A DNA stretch of 64,000 bases from Bacteroidales bacterium (GTDB lineage Bacteria > Bacteroidota > Bacteroidia > Bacteroidales > Muribaculaceae), in assembly GCA_015061055.1 (NCBI GenBank), contig SUXH01000001.1:1-64000 (forward strand), given 5' to 3'. A program made the position numbers and the translations under genes. The notes below the pieces were generated by a model. The model did not search any database and was not told the DNA's origin. It saw nothing but the letters and a program-made list of their open reading frames with translations. The stretch's first letter is position 1. Each line of letters begins with the position of its first letter. Positions 47,455-57,350 of the stretch are shown here, piece by piece.

Positions 47455-47721
47455 ATGAAGACAATGGCTTTAAATTCAGCACAAACCAATGTGTCGCAAG
47501 TGAAAACTTTAGGTCAATTGATGAATGTTATGGGAAAGTCAATCACTAATTACGTAAAAAATGATGATGCTATGGTTGCAATTATGATGATGTGTGTTGT
47601 GCTTGTGATTCTATCAGTAGCAATGAATGATGTAGTGATGATAGCAGTGTCGGGTGGAGTGTTTATGCTTGCTTTGATACCGATGCTCTATCGTTGGAGT
47701 AAATTGCCCGAAGAAAAATAG
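47455..47721 (+). CDS. Small membrane protein between htpG and lon
   Basis: 88 residues of unknown function. A polar N-terminal third (residues 1-37, Ser/Thr/Gln rich) may be amphipathic. Two hydrophobic helices follow (about 40-56 and 58-78), with the Met-rich strings MVAIMMMCVVLVIL and MLALIPML, then a short charged tail RWSKLPEEK. A -7 box TAACTTTG lies at 47382-47389, so it uses the housekeeping promoter, unlike its two neighbours. It is divergent from htpG and shares a terminator with lon. I do not recognise a family. Confidence 0.82.
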   Translation: MKTMALNSAQTNVSQVKTLGQLMNVMGKSITNYVKNDDAMVAIMMMCVVLVILSVAMNDVVMIAVSGGVFMLALIPMLYRWSKLPEEK

Positions 47722-47750
47722 TGTGTAATGGAATTGGGTTGTGGTTTATT

Positions 47751-47795
47751 AAAGAAAATATGCTGTGCATTTTATCGGCACAGCATATTTTCTTT
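47751..47795. terminator. Bidirectional terminator between the small membrane protein gene and lon
   Basis: A perfect 18-bp inverted repeat, arms 47751-47768 and 47778-47795 (core ATGCTGTGC / GCACAGCAT), with A and T tails on each side. It serves both convergent genes. Confidence 0.92.
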
Positions 47796-47809
47796 AAATA
47801 TCGGATGTG

Positions 47810-50248
47810 TTATAACTCTATTGCGTTTTTGACTTTGTCGGGCAATAGAGCGAAGTCTATTACTTCTTTTATTGTACTTACATAGTGGAATGTCAATCCT
47901 TTCAAGTAGATATCTTTTATCTCATCGATATCTTTCTTGTTCTCTTGGCACAGGATAATATTGGTTATTCCGGCGCGTTTGGCAGCGAGAATTTTCTCTT
48001 TTATACCGCCTACCGGTAAAACTTTACCGCGAAGAGTGATTTCGCCTGTCATCGCAAGATTAGGACGAACTTTACGTTGTGTGAAAGATGAGGCAAGTGA
48101 TGTAACCATAGTTACTCCTGCTGAAGGTCCGTCTTTAGGTATTGCTCCTTCGGGCACGTGAATATGCACGTTATACTTATCGAATAATTCGTAGTCGATT
48201 CCGAAAAGTGTACTATGTGATTTCAAATATTGCATAGCAATCACAGCCGATTCTTTCATTACATCGCCAAGGTTGCCTGTTAGAGTAAGTTTTTCTCCCT
48301 TGCCACGTGAAAGAGATGATTCTACAAATAATATCTCACCACCTACTGCGGTCCAGGCAAGTCCTGTAACGACACCTGCGAAATCGTTGCCTTCGTAGTG
48401 ATCCTTGGTGTATTCAGCAGCCCCGAGAAAATCGTTGAGGTTGCTTAAAGTGATTGTTTTAGGATATTCACTATCGGTAGCTTTGAGACGAGCACAGCGA
48501 CGAAGCACCTTTGCTATTTTTTTGTCAAGTTCGCGTACACCCGATTCACGAGTATAAGAGTCAACTATTTTTGCAATTGCAGGTTTGTTGAAATCTATTT
48601 CTTTAGGGGCGAAACCATGAGCCTCAAGTTGTTTTGGAATGAGGTGTTTTTTTGCAATTTCCACCTTCTCTTCCATTATGTAGCCATTAATTTCGATGAT
48701 TTCCATACGATCGAGAAGTGGTTGCGATAAGCCTTGTAGCGAGTTGGCTGTTGCAATAAACAATATCTTTGAAAGGTCGTAATCGATATCAATGTAATTG
48801 TCGTGGAAATGGCTATTTTGTTCAGGATCAAGAACTTCAAGTAAAGCTGAAGATGGATCACCTTTGAAATCTTTGCCAATTTTGTCGATTTCGTCAAGAA
48901 CGAATACCGGGTTTGAACTTTCACATTTGCGCAATGCATCTATTATGCGTCCGGGCATAGCACCTATATATGTGCGTCGGTGTCCTCGTATTTCAGCTTC
49001 GTCGTGCAAACCACCGAGTGACACTCTTGCATATTTGCGCCCGAGCGCATCCGCGATAGATTTCCCAAGGGATGTTTTACCCACTCCGGGAGGGCCATAA
49101 AGGCAAATGATAGGAGATTTCATATCGCCACGTAGTTTAAGCACAGATAGGTGCTCAAGGATACGATCTTTTACCTTGTCAAGTCCGTAATGGTCGTGGT
49201 TAAGTTTACTTTCTACTGTTTTTAAATTGAATTTATCGACAGTGAATACATTCCAAGGAAGATTCAATAGAGTATCCAAGTAACTGTATTGTACGTTATA
49301 GTCGGGTGATTGAGGGTTGATACGTTCAAGTTTTCTCAATTCCTTATAAAATGCTTTTGCAGTATCTTCGCTCCAATTCTTTTTCTTGGCACGTTCTTCA
49401 AGTTCGGCAAATTCATCATCGGAAGTACCAAGTTCATCTTGAATGGTACGAATTTGCTGTTGAAGAAAATGCTCGCGTTGTTGTTGCGACAAATCTTCAC
49501 GTGTTTTAGATTGAATATCGGCCTTTAATTCAAGAAATTGAGCTTCCTTTGACAAAATGGCATATAATTTATAAGCACGTTTTTTAATAGAGCGTTCTTG
49601 TAACAAGTTTTGTTTTTCAGTAGGGGAGAAAGGTATATTTGTAGCAAGGAAGTTGATGAGATAAATAGGATTGTCGATATTCTTGATTGCAAATGCCATT
49701 TCTTGTCCACCTTCGGTAAGATTGCGCAATATGTTGAAGGTTAATTCTTTAAGGGACATTGCTATAACATCAAATTCTTTGTCGTTCTCAAAAGGCATAA
49801 CTTCATCAAGTAATGTTACTCGCCCACGAAGATATGGAGAAGACTCTGTTAAGTCATCAAGGTGGAATACCGAACGGCCTTGTAATATCACGTTAGTTGA
49901 TCCGTCGCCCAATTCAAGAACTTTCACTACATCGGCTATTACCCCAACGTCATAAAGGTCGTTTAACCAAGGGTCTTCTACCTTGCTATTGCGTTGGCAC
50001 ACAACTCCGATAGGCATATTGGTGCGTTGAACTTCGTTGATAAGTTTTAATGACTTATCTCTGCCAACAGCGATAGGAAGTGTAACTCCAGGAAACAAAA
50101 CCATATTCCTTAGAGCAAGAATGGGAATATCTTGACCATTAAGTTTTTGAATGTCCTCTTCGTTGCCTATTTCTCCTTTGATTTCGGCAAAAATTGGCAT
50201 AATCCGTGCAGAACTTTCTTCGCTCATATCAAAGTCTTTAAATTTCAT
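47810..50248 (-). CDS. lon: ATP-dependent protease Lon
   Basis: 812 residues. N-terminal LAN substrate domain ([19 protein letters not shown]-like start near 43), coiled coil, AAA+ domain with Walker [16 protein letters not shown] and Walker [12 protein letters not shown], and the S16 protease domain with catalytic Ser in [11 protein letters not shown] and Lys in the later [14 protein letters not shown]. It degrades misfolded and regulatory proteins in the cytoplasm. Single gene; a sigma-54-like element lies 47 bp upstream. Confidence 0.98.
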   Translation of the reverse strand: MKFKDFDMSEESSARIMPIFAEIKGEIGNEEDIQKLNGQDIPILALRNMVLFPGVTLPIAVGRDKSLKLINEVQRTNMPIGVVCQRNSKVEDPWLNDLYDVGVIADVVKVLELGDGSTNVILQGRSVFHLDDLTESSPYLRGRVTLLDEVMPFENDKEFDVIAMSLKELTFNILRNLTEGGQEMAFAIKNIDNPIYLINFLATNIPFSPTEKQNLLQERSIKKRAYKLYAILSKEAQFLELKADIQSKTREDLSQQQREHFLQQQIRTIQDELGTSDDEFAELEERAKKKNWSEDTAKAFYKELRKLERINPQSPDYNVQYSYLDTLLNLPWNVFTVDKFNLKTVESKLNHDHYGLDKVKDRILEHLSVLKLRGDMKSPIICLYGPPGVGKTSLGKSIADALGRKYARVSLGGLHDEAEIRGHRRTYIGAMPGRIIDALRKCESSNPVFVLDEIDKIGKDFKGDPSSALLEVLDPEQNSHFHDNYIDIDYDLSKILFIATANSLQGLSQPLLDRMEIIEINGYIMEEKVEIAKKHLIPKQLEAHGFAPKEIDFNKPAIAKIVDSYTRESGVRELDKKIAKVLRRCARLKATDSEYPKTITLSNLNDFLGAAEYTKDHYEGNDFAGVVTGLAWTAVGGEILFVESSLSRGKGEKLTLTGNLGDVMKESAVIAMQYLKSHSTLFGIDYELFDKYNVHIHVPEGAIPKDGPSAGVTMVTSLASSFTQRKVRPNLAMTGEITLRGKVLPVGGIKEKILAAKRAGITNIILCQENKKDIDEIKDIYLKGLTFHYVSTIKEVIDFALLPDKVKNAIEL

Positions 50249-50294
50249 ATTGTATTGCTATATATAATTCTTCTTATGTTCAGATTGTAGTTAT

Positions 50295-50310
50295 AACAAA
50301 TAAAGTGCCA
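50295..50310 (-). promoter_or_regulatory. Sigma-54-like -24/-12 element upstream of lon
   Basis: Minus strand TGGCAC-TTTAT-TTGTT. The -24 half is perfect; the -12 half has GT in place of GC, at the same ten-base spacing. TAATTTTG, a possible primary-sigma -7 box, overlaps the left side, but no TTTG is found at the proper distance upstream of it. Confidence 0.6.
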
Positions 50311-50384
50311 AAATTACACAATTCTATTCTATTAGTGAATTTTATTATGAATTTTTATGAAGTTAATTGATGATTAGATAATAT

Positions 50385-50422
50385 AAACGAGCGAAGTATT
50401 ATAATTGAATCTCCGCTCGTTT
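50385..50422 (-). terminator. Terminator of clpB
   Basis: Arms AAACGAGCG (50385-50393) and CGCTCGTTT (50414-50422), a perfect 9-bp stem with a 20-nt loop, 27 bases past the clpB stop codon. Confidence 0.75.
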
Positions 50423-50449
50423 CGTTTATATTAGAGTATTAAGTTGATT

Positions 50450-53041
50450 TTAATTTTTAAAACAAAGATTGCCATCGATTAGTTCAATCGTAATTGGGTG
50501 AGAGCTGTCGACTTTTTGGGCTAAGATGTCTTTTGATAATTGATTTAACACAAGTCGTTGGATAACACGTTTCACCGGTCTTGCTCCAAATTCAGGATCA
50601 TAACCTTCTTTACCAAGATATTTGAGTGCATCGTTAGTAACCGATAGGGTGATGCCATTTTTTGCAAGCATTTTCTTGATGCTTTCGATTTGTAATCCTA
50701 CGATTTCAAGAATTTCTTTCTCGTTTAATGGAGCAAACATAATTATTTCGTCTATACGATTTAAAAATTCAGGTCGGATAGTCTTTTTGAGCATTTCAAG
50801 CACGCCTTTCTTTGTAGATTCGATTACTTCATAGCGATTTCTATCGTTTAAGTCCTGCATTTGTTCGCGAATATAGGCTGAACCAAGGTTTGATGTCATG
50901 ATGATAATTGTGTTTTTAAAATTCACAACTCGTCCCTTGTTGTCGGTCAATCTACCATCATCAAGTACTTGTAATAGCACATTGAATACATCAGGATGAG
51001 CCTTTTCAATTTCATCAAAAAGAACCACAGAATAAGGCTTACGACGAACAGCTTCAGTTAGTTGGCCACCTTCATCGTAACCAACATATCCAGGAGGTGA
51101 ACCGATAAGGCGAGTAACAGAGAATTTTTCTTGATATTCGCTCATATCTATTCTTGTCATCATATTTTCATCATCAAAAAGATAGTCGGCAAGAGCCTTG
51201 GCAAGTTCGGTTTTACCCACACCGGTAGTACCTAAGAAGATAAATGAACCAAGAGGACGACGTGGGTCGTTGAGCCCTGCACGACTACGGCGCACTGCAT
51301 CGGCAACAGCACAAATAGCTTCATCTTGTCCTATGACACGTTTGTGTAATTCTTCTTCTAAGTGAAGCAGTTTTTCACGTTCACTTTGTACCATTTTGCT
51401 CACAGGTATTCCGGTCCAATGTGATACTATGTCGGCTATATCTTCGGAATCGATTTCTTCTTTAATTAAAGCCTTATCACCTTGCATATTGTGTAACTGT
51501 TCTTGAATGGCTATGTTTTCGTCTTGCTTTTGCTTGATGCGAGAATAACGAATTTCTGCTACTTTGGCGTAATCTCCATCACGTTCGGCACGTTCGGCTT
51601 CAAAGTTGAGGTGTTCGATATCTACTTTATTTTGCTGAATCTTATTGATGAGTTCCTTTTCTGCTTTCCATTTTGCACTGTATTCTTTCTGTTCATCACT
51701 TAGATTTGCAAGTTCTTGGTCAATTTGTTTTATTTTTTTATCGTCTCCTTCGCGTTTAATGGCTTCACGTTCTATCTCAAGTTGAGCTATGCGGCGGTTT
51801 ATGTCGTCGAGTACTTGTGGAACAGAGTCGATTTCCATACGTAATTTTGCTGCAGCTTCATCAATAAGGTCGATAGCTTTATCGGGTAAAAATCGATCGG
51901 TAATGTAACGTTCTGATAGTTGAACGGCTGCGATAATGGCTTCATCGAGAATACGCACATGGTGATGATTTTCGTAACGTTCTTTTAACCCACGAAGAAT
52001 GGCTATTGCGCTTTCTTCATCAGGCTCGTCAACCATAACTTTTTGGAATCGGCGTTCAAGTGCTTTATCTTTTTCGAAATATTTTTGGTATTCATCGAGA
52101 GTGGTTGCACCGATGCTTCTTAATTCACCTCGTGCGAGAGCTGGTTTAAGAATATTGGCAGCATCCATAGCCCCTTCTCCTTTACCTGCACCAACAAGTG
52201 TGTGAATCTCGTCAATAAAGAGAATAATTTCGCCATTAGATTGAATTATTTCATTTACGATAGATTTCAATCTTTCTTCAAATTCTCCTTTGTACTTGGC
52301 ACCTGCCACAAGGGCTCCCATATCAAGAGAAAATACTTGTTTGGTTTTAAGATTTTCAGGAACATCTCCTCGTACGATACGTTGTGCAAGACCTTCGGCA
52401 ATAGCAGTTTTGCCTGTTCCTGGTTCACCAATGAGCATAGGGTTGTTCTTTGTGCGGCGACTGAGGATTTGAAGCACGCGGCGAATCTCTTCATCTCGAC
52501 CAATAACAGGATCGAGTTTGCCTGTGCGTGCACGTTCATTTAAATTGATAGCATATTTACTTAGGGCGTTATATTGTTCCTCTGCACTTTGGCTTGATGC
52601 AGATTTGCCTTTGCGAAGTTCTGCTATTGCTAATTCCAAATCTTTAATGGTCATTCCTGCATTTTTGAGCATAGTAGAAATGCTATTGTTGGTTTGCAGT
52701 ATTCCCATAAGTATAGATTCGATAGTAACGTACTCATCGCCTTGCTTTTTAGCAAAATCAAGAGCTTTGTTGAGTGCTTCATTAGAATCTTTGCTTAGAT
52801 AGGGGTCTTGACCTCCACTTATGCGAGGAAATTTATTGATTTCGTTATCAATAGATTGTGAAATCATTCTGTCGTTAAGTCCAAGTTTTTGAAAGATGAA
52901 CTTTATAACCGATTCGCCTTCTTCTATCATTGCTTTAAGCAGATGTGCCGGTTCAATAGCTTGGTTTTGATTGCTACGAGCTATAAGCACTGCTTTTTGC
53001 ACTGTTTCTTGTGATTTAATTGTGAAATTGTTGAAATTCAT
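50450..53041 (-). CDS. clpB: ATP-dependent chaperone ClpB (disaggregase)
   Basis: 863 residues. Two Clp N repeats (1-145), AAA-1 with Walker [14 protein letters not shown] and Walker [13 protein letters not shown], a long coiled-coil middle domain (about 410-525, [16 protein letters not shown] onward) that marks ClpB rather than ClpA/C, AAA-2 with [14 protein letters not shown], and a D2-small domain. It works with DnaK to resolubilise aggregates. Single gene with its own terminator; a sigma-54-like element lies 64 bp upstream. Confidence 0.98.
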   Translation of the reverse strand: MNFNNFTIKSQETVQKAVLIARSNQNQAIEPAHLLKAMIEEGESVIKFIFQKLGLNDRMISQSIDNEINKFPRISGGQDPYLSKDSNEALNKALDFAKKQGDEYVTIESILMGILQTNNSISTMLKNAGMTIKDLELAIAELRKGKSASSQSAEEQYNALSKYAINLNERARTGKLDPVIGRDEEIRRVLQILSRRTKNNPMLIGEPGTGKTAIAEGLAQRIVRGDVPENLKTKQVFSLDMGALVAGAKYKGEFEERLKSIVNEIIQSNGEIILFIDEIHTLVGAGKGEGAMDAANILKPALARGELRSIGATTLDEYQKYFEKDKALERRFQKVMVDEPDEESAIAILRGLKERYENHHHVRILDEAIIAAVQLSERYITDRFLPDKAIDLIDEAAAKLRMEIDSVPQVLDDINRRIAQLEIEREAIKREGDDKKIKQIDQELANLSDEQKEYSAKWKAEKELINKIQQNKVDIEHLNFEAERAERDGDYAKVAEIRYSRIKQKQDENIAIQEQLHNMQGDKALIKEEIDSEDIADIVSHWTGIPVSKMVQSEREKLLHLEEELHKRVIGQDEAICAVADAVRRSRAGLNDPRRPLGSFIFLGTTGVGKTELAKALADYLFDDENMMTRIDMSEYQEKFSVTRLIGSPPGYVGYDEGGQLTEAVRRKPYSVVLFDEIEKAHPDVFNVLLQVLDDGRLTDNKGRVVNFKNTIIIMTSNLGSAYIREQMQDLNDRNRYEVIESTKKGVLEMLKKTIRPEFLNRIDEIIMFAPLNEKEILEIVGLQIESIKKMLAKNGITLSVTNDALKYLGKEGYDPEFGARPVKRVIQRLVLNQLSKDILAQKVDSSHPITIELIDGNLCFKN

Positions 53042-53104
53042 AATATTGTAGGTTTTTTTAGTTGATATTGATTTATAATAGGTTGTATGTTTTGTAAATA
53101 TATA

Positions 53105-53120
53105 AACAAGTTTTGTGCCA
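53105..53120 (-). promoter_or_regulatory. Sigma-54-like -24/-12 element upstream of clpB
   Basis: Minus strand TGGCAC-AAAAC-TTGTT. The -24 half is perfect and the -12 half has GT at the correct ten-base spacing. I see no TAnnTTTG box in the 226-bp region between clpB and the upstream operon's terminator. Confidence 0.62.
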
Positions 53121-53220
53121 GAAGGTTATATGATAATTGAGGTGTCAGTTATTCTGTTGGTTAATAATAGAATATAGTATTATAAAATATGTCAAAAATG
53201 CAGAAATTACATAAATGTAA

Positions 53221-53253
53221 AGAGGCGATGTGTCAAAATAGCACATCGCCTCT
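53221..53253 (-). terminator. Terminator of the Phe/Tyr operon
   Basis: Perfect 12-bp stem, arms AGAGGCGATGTG (53221-53232) and CACATCGCCTCT (53242-53253), with a TTTAC tail on the minus strand, 15 bases past the last gene. Confidence 0.88.
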
Positions 53254-53267
53254 CTCGTAAAAAAAGT

Positions 53268-54041
53268 TTAATTTAAGTTCTTTCGAACAGTATCTAAATA
53301 TTTTTTCATTGCTTCACTGTCGTGATTTTTTACAATTTCTTGAAGATTGCTTAGCTGTTGTTGAATCTTTTCAAGTTGCTCTCCTGTATGCGGATTAAAT
53401 AGAATTTCTTGAAGCAGATAATCATCTTCTGACATTAGTCCATGAGCAATTGTCATGTGTCGTTTGAAGGTTGTCCCTGGAGCTTCTTGATGTTTCATAA
53501 CACTTGCAAACACTAATGTACTTGCAAATGGAATTGAAAGGGAAAATGCAATAGTTTCGTCATGTTGTTGGAAAGTATATTCAAAAATATTTAAGTGTAA
53601 TTCATTGTAAAGATCTTTGAAGAACACTTTCCCCATATGATCGCTTTCGGAAATAATAATAGCATTTTCGCTTGATAAATTACTTAATGATGCAAAAGTA
53701 GGACCAAACATCGGATGTGTACTGACAAAAGGGTGACCGGCATTAGCATAGAAATCAGCAAGCCCTGTTTTTACTGATGCGATATCGGAGATAATACAAT
53801 TCTTGGACAAGTATGGAAGAACTGCTTCAAAAGCAGGAATGGTATATTTTACCGTTGCAGCATTAATGACGAGTTCGGGATTAAATTCGGCTACTTCTTC
53901 GTAAGTAGTCATACGTTGCGTGTTAAACGTGAAACGCAATTTCTGAGGGTTTGTGTCAAAAACAGCTACTTCGTGCTTAAAACTAAGAACATCGCAAAAA
54001 AATGTTCCCATTTTGCCTGCACCTAATATTAAAATTTTCAT
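53268..54041 (-). CDS. tyrA: Prephenate dehydrogenase
   Basis: 257 residues. NAD(P)-binding start MKILILGAGKMGTFFCDVL (GxGxMG), the substrate-site segment VSTHPMFGPTF (near 107-117), and an all-helical dimer domain. It converts prephenate to 4-hydroxyphenylpyruvate, the Tyr branch. The frame is open further up to a TTG, but the ATG at 54041 starts exactly at the Rossmann motif. Last gene of the operon, 16 bases after the DAHP synthase gene. Confidence 0.93.
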   Translation of the reverse strand: MKILILGAGKMGTFFCDVLSFKHEVAVFDTNPQKLRFTFNTQRMTTYEEVAEFNPELVINAATVKYTIPAFEAVLPYLSKNCIISDIASVKTGLADFYANAGHPFVSTHPMFGPTFASLSNLSSENAIIISESDHMGKVFFKDLYNELHLNIFEYTFQQHDETIAFSLSIPFASTLVFASVMKHQEAPGTTFKRHMTIAHGLMSEDDYLLQEILFNPHTGEQLEKIQQQLSNLQEIVKNHDSEAMKKYLDTVRKNLN

Positions 54042-54057
54042 TGAATGGTAATGATGG

Positions 54058-55134
54058 TTAAATTTTTCTTCCGTTAATAATCTCAATTTGCTGACGTACT
54101 GATTCTTCGTGAATAGCTTGAAGCACAGTTTTCATAAAATCGCCACTCATTTCCATTTCTTCTGCAAGTTTGATACGAGATTTTAGAATATCATCATAAC
54201 GTCTGGTTTGAACTACTTGCATATGATGTTCCTTTTTATATTGACCGATTTCACGACATACGCGCATACGTTTACTTAATATTTCAATTAAGTCATTATC
54301 GAGTTCGTCAATTTGTTGGCGAAGCAGATTAAGGTTTTCGGTGGATTGAGATGTTGCGCGAACAACTAGAGTGTTAATGATATAATTAAGCACGTCAGGT
54401 GTTACTTGTTGACTTTTGTCGCTCCAAGCATTATCGGGGTCACAGTGAGATTCTATTATAAGACCTTCAAACCCCATGTCAATAGCTTGTTGAGAAATAG
54501 GAGCGATAAGTTCTCTCAATCCGCCAATGTGAGATGGATCGCAGAATATAGGTAGGTTTGGTATGCGACGATGTAACTCAATAGGGATGTGCCATTGTGG
54601 CATATTACGATAAAGGTGTTTTCCGTAAGCGCTAAAACCGCGATGAATAGCTCCAAGTTTGCGAATGCCTGCATTGTAGATGCGTTGTAGTGCTCCAATC
54701 CAGAGTTCTATGTCAGGATTTACAGGATTTTTTACAAGAATTGTTTTATCCTCATGACCAACAAGAGCATCGGCAATTTCTTGCATAGCAAATGGGTTGG
54801 CTGATGTGCGAGCACCAATCCAAAGTATGTCAATGTTAGCATTTAGAGCAGCTTCAACGTGGGCTTTAGTGGCTACTTCAGTACAAGTGTACATCCCGGT
54901 TTCTTCTTTAACTCGTTTCAGCCAATTAAGACCTTCGATTCCGATACCTTCAAAGCCACCTGGTTTTGTTCGAGGTTTCCATATGCCAGCGCGGAAATAT
55001 TTTATGCCATTATTGGCAAGATTCATTGCAGTATTTATTACTTGTTCTTCGGTCTCAGCACTGCATGGACCGGCAATAATCATTGGTTTGTTGTCAATAC
55101 TTTGTGAGATAATTGACTGTAGATCTTCCATCAT
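54058..55134 (-). CDS. Bifunctional DAHP synthase / chorismate mutase
   Basis: 358 residues. N-terminal type I DAHP synthase of the KDPS-like subgroup (about 1-265): MIIAGPCSAETEEQV, RAGIWKPRTKPGGFEGIG, IGARTSANPFAMQ, LVKNPVNPDIELWIGAL, FCDPSHIGG. C-terminal AroQ-type chorismate mutase (about 268-350): LRQQIDELDNDLIEILSKRM with the catalytic Arg/Lys helix. The protein therefore joins the first shikimate step with the branch-point step toward prephenate, and the mutase domain probably gives feedback control. Such fusions are usual in Bacteroidetes. Start is the first of two adjacent ATGs. Confidence 0.95.
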   Translation of the reverse strand: MMEDLQSIISQSIDNKPMIIAGPCSAETEEQVINTAMNLANNGIKYFRAGIWKPRTKPGGFEGIGIEGLNWLKRVKEETGMYTCTEVATKAHVEAALNANIDILWIGARTSANPFAMQEIADALVGHEDKTILVKNPVNPDIELWIGALQRIYNAGIRKLGAIHRGFSAYGKHLYRNMPQWHIPIELHRRIPNLPIFCDPSHIGGLRELIAPISQQAIDMGFEGLIIESHCDPDNAWSDKSQQVTPDVLNYIINTLVVRATSQSTENLNLLRQQIDELDNDLIEILSKRMRVCREIGQYKKEHHMQVVQTRRYDDILKSRIKLAEEMEMSGDFMKTVLQAIHEESVRQQIEIINGRKI

Positions 55135-55146
55135 AATATATATGTG

Positions 55147-56331
55147 TTATTGTTTGTGGATAAATTGTTTAATACGATTTAATGCTTCCAACATTTTTTC
55201 TTCTGTAGCGCAAAGGGATATACGGATATAACGTTCTCCATTGCTCCCAAAAATAAATCCTGGTGTGATGAAAACATGGGCATTATATAAAATGTCGTCG
55301 GCTAACGCTTCTGAACTTGTTGCACTATCGGGAATTCTTCCCCATAGGAAAAGCCCACTTTGATTGGAGTCGAAATGACAACCAAGAGTATCCATAATTT
55401 CTTCAGCGATTAAACGACGTTTTGCATATACGGCATTTAATTCGTTGTACCATTCTTGACCTTGCTTAAGAGCTTCGACAGCCGCTTTCATCATTGGACG
55501 GAACTGTCCCGAATCAATATTTGATTTTACTTTCAAGATCCATTGGATAAAAGTAGGATTTGAAGCAAGCATTCCGATGCGCCAACCCGGCATATTGTGC
55601 GATTTGCTTAAAGAGTTCATTTCAATGGCAATGTCTTTTGCACCTTTGGCATTGAAGATGCTTAATGGTTTGTCGTTAAGAATGAAACTGTAGGGATTAT
55701 CGTTTACAATAACTATATTATGTTTGCACCCGAAATCAACTAATTTTTGGAAGAGCTCTAAAGATGCACGTTTTCCTGTAGGCATATGAGGGTAATTAAC
55801 CCACATTAGCTTAATTTTTTCAAGAGGAAGCTTTTCTATGGCGTCAAAATCAGGTTCCCAATCGCTTTCTTCAGTGAGGTCGTAAGTGAATAGTTCTGCT
55901 TCAGCAAGTTTGCTTACAGATGTATAAGTAGGGTAGCCAGGATTGGGTAATAATACTCCATCGCCAGGGTTAATGAATGCCAATGTGGTATGCAATATAC
56001 CTTCTTTAGAACCGATAAGAGGTTGTATCTCATTTATCGGATTAAATTCAACATTGTAGAATCGTTTGTACCATTGTGCGAATGCGTCTCTCAGCTCAGG
56101 TAATCCAACATAAGGTTGATAGCCATGTGTATTGGGCTTTTGAGCTTCTTGGCAGAGTGTGTTAATGGTATCGGCGTGTGGGGGACGATCGGGACCTCCG
56201 ATGCCTAAAGAAATGATGTCGGCACCATTTGTGTTCATCTCGGCAATCTCTTTTAGTTTGCGTGAGAAGTAATATTCTTTTACCTGTTGTACTCTGTTGG
56301 CAGGTGTGATAATCAAATTATTGTTTGGCAT
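55147..56331 (-). CDS. PLP aminotransferase, class I/II, probably aromatic
   Basis: 394 residues. Fold-type I aminotransferase: SLGIGGPDRPPH, HGYQPYVGLPELRDAF, LLPNPGYPTY, VNYPHMPTGKRAS, the PLP-lysine segment MNSLSKSHNMPGWRIGM (near 233-249) and GLFLWGRIP. Within an operon that makes phenylpyruvate and hydroxyphenylpyruvate, the likely job is the final transamination to Phe and Tyr. The family also includes aspartate and LL-diaminopimelate aminotransferases, so substrate range is inferred from context. The start overlaps the end of the prephenate dehydratase gene by 14 bases. Confidence 0.92.
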   Translation of the reverse strand: MPNNNLIITPANRVQQVKEYYFSRKLKEIAEMNTNGADIISLGIGGPDRPPHADTINTLCQEAQKPNTHGYQPYVGLPELRDAFAQWYKRFYNVEFNPINEIQPLIGSKEGILHTTLAFINPGDGVLLPNPGYPTYTSVSKLAEAELFTYDLTEESDWEPDFDAIEKLPLEKIKLMWVNYPHMPTGKRASLELFQKLVDFGCKHNIVIVNDNPYSFILNDKPLSIFNAKGAKDIAIEMNSLSKSHNMPGWRIGMLASNPTFIQWILKVKSNIDSGQFRPMMKAAVEALKQGQEWYNELNAVYAKRRLIAEEIMDTLGCHFDSNQSGLFLWGRIPDSATSSEALADDILYNAHVFITPGFIFGSNGERYIRISLCATEEKMLEALNRIKQFIHKQ

Positions 56332-57160
56332 AAGCTTTATATTCTCCTAAAATTTTAAATTCGTTTAAAAGTGGGCGTACTGCATCGATAGATTGCTTGT
56401 AGCGCATATAATTGTCGAATGTGACATCAATATAGAAACGATACTCCCATTCACGTCCTATAATTGGCATAGATTGAATCTTGGTAAGATTAATGTCATA
56501 GAATGAAAATATTGTGAGGATTTTAGAAAGACTTCCATGTGTGTGGGGTAAAGTAAATACTAAAGACGCCTTATCGATAGGTTTATTTTTGATGAGTTCT
56601 TCAGCCTCAAGAGGATCGGCAACGATAAGGAAACGTGTAAAGTTACGCTTGTTTGTTTGAATATCTTCATCGAGAATATTGAGCCCATATAACTCGGCAG
56701 CATACTTACCACAAACAGCCGCATGTTTCATCACATTATTTTCAGCTATATATTTTGCACTGCCAGCAGTATCGCTTGTTTCTACCATTTTGAGATTTGG
56801 ATGTCGAAGAAGATATTGCTCGCATTGCATAAGTGCCATTGGGTGAGAATTGACTTCGGTAAGTTGTTCTATTGTTTGACCAGGTAAGGCGCAAAGAACG
56901 TGAGAAATATACATATGTTGTTCGCCTACAATACTAAGATTGCTTTGTCGTAACAATTCATGATTTTGAAGCAGACTTCCGGCTATTGTGTTCTCAATAG
57001 CAACAATGCCAAGAAGTGATGCATCGTACTTTAGTTTATCAAATAAAATAGGGAATGTTTCGCATGGTATAGCTTCGATAGGCTCGTTTGCGAAATACTC
57101 TTTAGCCGCTGCTTCGTGGAAGCAGCCTGCTACTCCTTGTATAGTGATTCTTCGTTTCAT
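56318..57160 (-). CDS. pheA: Prephenate dehydratase
   Basis: 280 residues, dehydratase plus ACT domain with no chorismate mutase part (that is fused to DAHP synthase here). RITIQGVAGCFHEAAAKEYF at the start, VAIENTIAGSL, the active-site motif NKRNFTRFLIV, then an ACT domain with HGSLSKILTIF and IQSMPIIGREWEYRFYID, the places where Phe binds in relatives. It makes phenylpyruvate. First gene of the operon, behind a Phe/Tyr leader peptide and attenuator. Confidence 0.96.
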   Translation of the reverse strand: MKRRITIQGVAGCFHEAAAKEYFANEPIEAIPCETFPILFDKLKYDASLLGIVAIENTIAGSLLQNHELLRQSNLSIVGEQHMYISHVLCALPGQTIEQLTEVNSHPMALMQCEQYLLRHPNLKMVETSDTAGSAKYIAENNVMKHAAVCGKYAAELYGLNILDEDIQTNKRNFTRFLIVADPLEAEELIKNKPIDKASLVFTLPHTHGSLSKILTIFSFYDINLTKIQSMPIIGREWEYRFYIDVTFDNYMRYKQSIDAVRPLLNEFKILGEYKAYAKQ

Positions 57161-57182
57161 TGAATATGAATGTATTGTAAAT

Positions 57183-57217
57183 AAAAAATCCTGTCATTTT
57201 TTATGGCAGGATTTTTT
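57183..57217 (-). terminator. Attenuator hairpin of the Phe/Tyr operon
   Basis: Arms 57183-57197 and 57203-57217 pair at 14 of 15 positions (core AATCCTG / CAGGATT) and the minus-strand 3' arm ends in a T-run. It ends 23 bases before the pheA start. Its 5' arm contains TCCTGCC, which can instead pair with GGCAGGA at 57266-57260 inside the leader frame, giving the antiterminator. Confidence 0.88.
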
Positions 57218-57245
57218 ATAGGGTTAATCATTTGTTCAAAAAAAA

Positions 57246-57323
57246 TTAAGCGCACAAACTCCTGCCTTTATTTTTGCTGAAATAAAAGTAAAAGAAAAAG
57301 TAATATGCGTAAAATCGTTTCAT
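57246..57323 (-). CDS. Phe/Tyr operon leader peptide
   Basis: A 25-codon frame starting MKR, with the core FYAYYFFFYFYF: eleven of twelve consecutive residues are Phe (6) or Tyr (5). It ends in SLCA and TAA. It lies about 20 bases after the predicted transcription start, and its codons 20-22 overlap the antiterminator arm GGCAGGA (57266-57260), 12 bases before the stop codon. A ribosome stalled in the aromatic run leaves the arm free; one at the stop codon covers it. The arrangement matches the enterobacterial pheL logic but with both Phe and Tyr sensed, which fits an operon making both. Confidence 0.9.
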   Translation of the reverse strand: MKRFYAYYFFFYFYFSKNKGRSLCA

Positions 57324-57350
57324 ATTGATGTTTAAAACAAATATCTGTTG

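Noticed and set aside
50300-50320. TAATTTTG as a housekeeping promoter of lon instead of the sigma-54-like element
   Set aside because: No TTTG occurs at the needed distance upstream, whereas the overlapping TGGCAC-N5-TTG element matches those of htpG and clpB. Kept as an alternative, not as the main call.
53268-54086. Longer prephenate dehydrogenase start near 54086
   Set aside because: That start is a TTG inside the end of the preceding gene; the ATG at 54041 begins exactly at the Rossmann nucleotide-binding motif.
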